Source: an uncultured Ruminococcus sp.
GTDB taxonomy: Bacteria > Bacillota > Clostridia > Oscillospirales > CAG-272
DNA length: 8,428 bases
Reading direction: 5' to 3'
NCBI GenBank assembly: GCA_902797495.1
Contig: CADBTH010000199.1
Span: 1-8,428 of the forward strand
In this document: positions 6,415 through 8,428 of the stretch, one piece after another
Layout: every line of letters starts with the position of its first letter
How positions within the stretch are numbered: position 1 is the first letter of the stretch
The notes under the pieces: generated by a model
Seen by the model: only the letters and a program-made list of their open reading frames with translations
The model's database searches: none
What the model was told of the DNA's origin: nothing
Program-made: the position numbers and the translations under genes

Positions 6415-6897
6415 ATGAACTATAGCGCCGAATACAGAACGCTGATCGATGAGCTCATAAAGCTCAGATACGAGATGAGCAACAGTCAGATGAATATCAA
6501 ATTCGCCGACATCAGTATGTCGGAGTATCTGACTCTTCACGAAATATCCGTTTCCGACGTTGACGGACCGTACGAGGGAAAGACGTATCTTAAGGATCTT
6601 GCGGACAAGATGGATATTTCGATCAGAAAGACCTCGAAAACGGTCGGTAAGCTGACAGATATGGGGCTCGTCGTGTGGGAGCACGACGGAGACGGCACTG
6701 AAGGGACGTACGTTTCTATAACGTACGAAGGCAGAAAACTGCTTGAAGAGCGCGAAAACAAGATAGAGGAGTTCTTTGCAAGAGTTATCGACAGATTCGG
6801 AAAAGATGATATGAAGAAGATGCTCCAGATGCTCAAAAAATTCGTTACTGTGCTGAGCACCGAGCTTGAGAACGAGGAGGCGGAAGATGAAGCTTGA
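6415..6897 (+). CDS. MarR-family winged-helix transcriptional regulator
   Basis: Predicted DNA-binding repressor or activator of 160 residues, the usual MarR size. An N-terminal helix (about 3-25) is followed by a winged helix-turn-helix. YLKDLADKMDISIRKTSKTV (58-77) forms the helix-turn-helix, KLTDMGLVVWEHDGDGTEGTYVSITYEG (79-106) forms the wing, and RKLLEEREN leads into the C-terminal dimerisation helices. The last ten residues are very acidic. It has no cysteine, so thiol-based redox sensing of the OhrR kind is excluded. AAGGG at 6402-6406 lies 8 bases before the ATG. I see no convincing promoter in the 33 bases between the upstream terminator and this gene. Its end overlaps the citrate synthase gene by 11 bases, so that gene is the obvious candidate target. 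The ligand is unknown. Confidence 0.88.
   Translation: MNYSAEYRTLIDELIKLRYEMSNSQMNIKFADISMSEYLTLHEISVSDVDGPYEGKTYLKDLADKMDISIRKTSKTVGKLTDMGLVVWEHDGDGTEGTYVSITYEGRKLLEERENKIEEFFARVIDRFGKDDMKKMLQMLKKFVTVLSTELENEEAEDEA
6875..6880 (+). promoter_or_regulatory. Ribosome binding site AGGAGG that sets the citrate synthase start
   Basis: A perfect AGGAGG lies 6 bases before the ATG at 6887, inside the end of the MarR gene. It favours this ATG over the in-frame TTG at 6866, which would add seven mostly basic residues and would place the ribosome binding site inside the coding region. Confidence 0.88.
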
Positions 6898-8209
6898 GAA
6901 TTATTACTCGGAACACGAGGCGATATGCCGAAAACACGACTATATCGCTCCCCGTCTTTATGATGAGTACGGAGTCAAGAAGGGACTTCGCGACGAAAAG
7001 GGAAAGGGCGTCCTCGCGGGACTCACAAATATATCGGAGGTAAATTCCTCAAAGATCGTCGGAGGTCAGAAAGTGCCTTGCGACGGCGAGCTATGGTACC
7101 GCGGATACAGAGTGGAAGACCTGATCTCGTCCCTGGGAAACAGACTCGGGTTTGAAAAGATCGCGTATCTGCTCATAATGGGAGAGCTTCCAGACGTAAA
7201 GGAGCTTCGCGAGTTTTCGGATCTGATCGGACAGTACAGAACACTCCCCTCGAATTTTACGAGAGACGTAATAATGAAAGCTCCGAGCGGAGACATTATG
7301 AACAGTATGACGAGAAGCATACTGACCCTCGCAAGCTACGACGAACTCGCGCTCGACACGTGCGTAGAGAACACTCTGAGGCAATGCGTCAGACTGATCG
7401 CCGAGTTTCCGCTTCTCGCGGTCTACGGATATCATGCATTCAACTATTCCGAAAACGGCGACAGTATGATAATCCACCGCCCCGACCCGTCGCTTTCTAC
7501 CGCCGAGAACATACTGATGATGCTTCGACCCGACAAATCGTATACGGGAACGGAAGCGAAAGTTCTCGACACTGCGCTCATCCTCCACATGGAGCACGGT
7601 GGCGGTAATAACTCCACGTTCACGACCCGCGTCGTAACTTCGTCGGGCTCCGATACATATTCTACTATCGCCGCCGCGATGTCGTCTCTCAAGGGTCCGA
7701 AACACGGCGGAGCGAATATCAAAGTAATGGATATGATCTCTGATATAAAGGCTCACGTCAGAGACTATTCCGACAGAGAGGAAGTCGGAAGCTATCTTGA
7801 GAAGATAATAGACAAGAAGGCGTTCGACGGAAAAGGACTCGTTTACGGTATGGGTCATGCGGTATACTCGCTCTCCGACCCGAGAGAAAGAGTCTTTAAA
7901 AAATACGTCGAAGAGCTCGTCCAGGAGAAGCACCGCGAGCCCGACTTTGAACTCTATCTCTCCATAGAGGAGATGGCGCCGAAGATCATCGCCGAGAAGA
8001 GACGCATCTTCAAGGGTGTCAGCCCGAACGTCGACTTTTACAGCGGATTCGTTTACGAGATGCTCGGGATCCCGCGCGAGCTTTATACGGCGATGTTCGC
8101 GATAGCGAGGATCGTCGGATGGAGCGCACACAGGATCGAAGAGCTGATCTGCATGGATAAAATAATAAGACCCGCTTACATGAGCGTCATGGAGCGTTTA
8201 CAAGACTGA
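6887..8209 (+). CDS. gltA: Citrate synthase family enzyme (citrate or 2-methylcitrate synthase)
   Basis: Condenses an acyl-CoA with oxaloacetate; acetyl-CoA gives citrate. The 440-residue protein has the family's active-site positions, numbered here from the ATG at 6887: LHMEHGGG (His237, matching pig His238), GPKHGGAN (His273, matching the catalytic His274), GMGHAVYSLSDPR (His324 and Arg333, matching His320 and Arg329), and SPNVDFYSG (Asp383, matching the catalytic Asp375). ARIVGWSAHRIEE follows, and IIRPAY near the end supplies Arg428, where many homologues have RPRxxY. GELWYRGYRVEDLI near the N-terminus is also typical. About 65 residues precede the usual core, giving a long form common in anaerobic Firmicutes. 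Catalytic residues are intact, so activity is expected; citrate versus methylcitrate cannot be told from sequence. No other TCA-cycle gene is in the window. Confidence 0.94.
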   Translation: MKLENYYSEHEAICRKHDYIAPRLYDEYGVKKGLRDEKGKGVLAGLTNISEVNSSKIVGGQKVPCDGELWYRGYRVEDLISSLGNRLGFEKIAYLLIMGELPDVKELREFSDLIGQYRTLPSNFTRDVIMKAPSGDIMNSMTRSILTLASYDELALDTCVENTLRQCVRLIAEFPLLAVYGYHAFNYSENGDSMIIHRPDPSLSTAENILMMLRPDKSYTGTEAKVLDTALILHMEHGGGNNSTFTTRVVTSSGSDTYSTIAAAMSSLKGPKHGGANIKVMDMISDIKAHVRDYSDREEVGSYLEKIIDKKAFDGKGLVYGMGHAVYSLSDPRERVFKKYVEELVQEKHREPDFELYLSIEEMAPKIIAEKRRIFKGVSPNVDFYSGFVYEMLGIPRELYTAMFAIARIVGWSAHRIEELICMDKIIRPAYMSVMERLQD

Positions 8210-8226
8210 ATAAACGTAAAAATATG

Positions 8227-8266
8227 AAGTACACACATCGTCGAAGACGAATGTGTGTACTTTTTT
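8227..8266 (+). terminator. Intrinsic terminator after citrate synthase
   Basis: AAGTACACACAT (8227-8238) pairs with ATGTGTGTACTT (8251-8262), and CGTC (8239-8242) pairs with GACG (8246-8249) around a GAA loop. The single unpaired A at 8250 is a bulge. Six T residues start at 8261. It lies 17 bases after the stop codon. Confidence 0.9.
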
Positions 8267-8321
8267 CATAAAAATGACAAGAATATTTAAATAAAGTTAA
8301 ACAGGGCTTTAAATGAAACTC

Positions 8322-8355
8322 TCAAACGGGTTTATTGTTTGAAGATTATCAATAA
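8322..8355. repeat. Two overlapping short dyads at a promoter candidate
   Basis: TCAAAC (8322-8327) with GTTTGA (8337-8342), and TTATTG (8332-8337) with CAATAA (8350-8355), are perfect 6-bp inverted repeats. They cover the -35 hexamer and the spacer of the promoter candidate. They may be a regulator site, or chance in AT-rich sequence. Confidence 0.3.
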
Positions 8356-8363
8356 TGTATACT
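8335..8363 (+). promoter_or_regulatory. Candidate promoter of the gene at the right edge
   Basis: TTGTTT (8335-8340) and TATACT (8358-8363) are exactly 17 bases apart. The predicted transcript start is near 8370, about 22 bases before the GTG. This follows a terminator, so a fresh promoter is expected here. Confidence 0.65.
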
Positions 8364-8391
8364 AAAGTCAGAAATACAAAGGAGGGATACT

Positions 8392-8428
8392 GTGAAAAAA
8401 GCTATTTCATTATTTTTGTCCGTACTGA
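8392..8428 (+). CDS. Start of a probable secreted protein or lipoprotein (3' end outside window)
   Basis: Only 12 codons are visible: GTG start, then KKAISLFLSVL. Two lysines followed by a hydrophobic run are typical of a signal-peptide N-terminus. The strong site AAAGGAGG (8378-8385) lies 6 bases before the GTG, and a promoter candidate and a terminator lie just upstream. The frame is still open at the window end. The product cannot be identified from this much sequence. Confidence 0.7.
   Translation, partial: MKKAISLFLSVL

Noticed and set aside
7091..8131. A 346-codon open frame on the minus strand opposite citrate synthase
   Set aside because: It lies antisense to a gene with intact catalytic motifs, its protein shows no recognisable motif and is Arg/Val/Asp-rich as expected of a codon-bias shadow, and no ribosome binding site or operon context supports it.

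Overview
This 8.4 kb window looks like ordinary chromosome of a Clostridia-type bacterium (Bacillota), probably an uncultured anaerobe. The reasons are strong AGGAGG-like ribosome binding sites, frequent GTG and TTG starts, tight gene packing, a Gram-positive 'split' tyrosine-kinase system (membrane adaptor and kinase as separate proteins), and a C-terminal IleRS region without the usual bacterial zinc-site cysteines. GC content is intermediate, and all recognisable genes lie on the + strand. The lineage is an inference from style, not from a marker gene.

Layout. (1) 1-1359: the C-terminal 452 residues of isoleucyl-tRNA synthetase, cut by the window edge inside its KMSKS-type motif. (2) 1361-1374: an operator-like dyad in the 45-nt gap. 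(3) 1405-5561: a four-gene cell-surface polysaccharide operon. It encodes a Wzz/CpsC-type chain-length and adaptor protein, a CpsD-type bacterial tyrosine kinase with a C-terminal tyrosine cluster, a CpsB-type PHP-family protein-tyrosine phosphatase, and a large membrane-anchored CapD/FlaA1-family nucleotide-sugar 4,6-dehydratase. A strong hairpin at 5561-5591 closes it. (4) 5719-6336: an unrecognised five-helix membrane protein with its own promoter candidate and terminator. (5) 6415-8209: a MarR-family regulator whose end overlaps the start of a citrate synthase-family enzyme, followed by a terminator. (6) 8335-8428: a promoter candidate, a strong ribosome binding site and the first 12 codons of a gene starting like a secreted protein.

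How the genes work together. The adaptor should activate the kinase at the membrane, the kinase should phosphorylate its own tyrosine tail, the phosphatase should reverse this, and the dehydratase should supply a modified UDP-sugar for the polymer. The glycosyltransferases, flippase and polymerase are not in this window, and the terminator after the dehydratase suggests they are encoded elsewhere. The MarR-citrate synthase pair is the less usual arrangement: a regulator translationally coupled to a carbon-entry enzyme.

I found no mobile element, CRISPR array, tRNA, rRNA or recognisable riboswitch. No gene-free stretch exceeds about 185 bases. I did not find a clearly new biological system. 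The best leads are the MarR-citrate synthase pair, the operator-like dyad before the polysaccharide operon, and the stand-alone kinase/phosphatase/dehydratase cassette.
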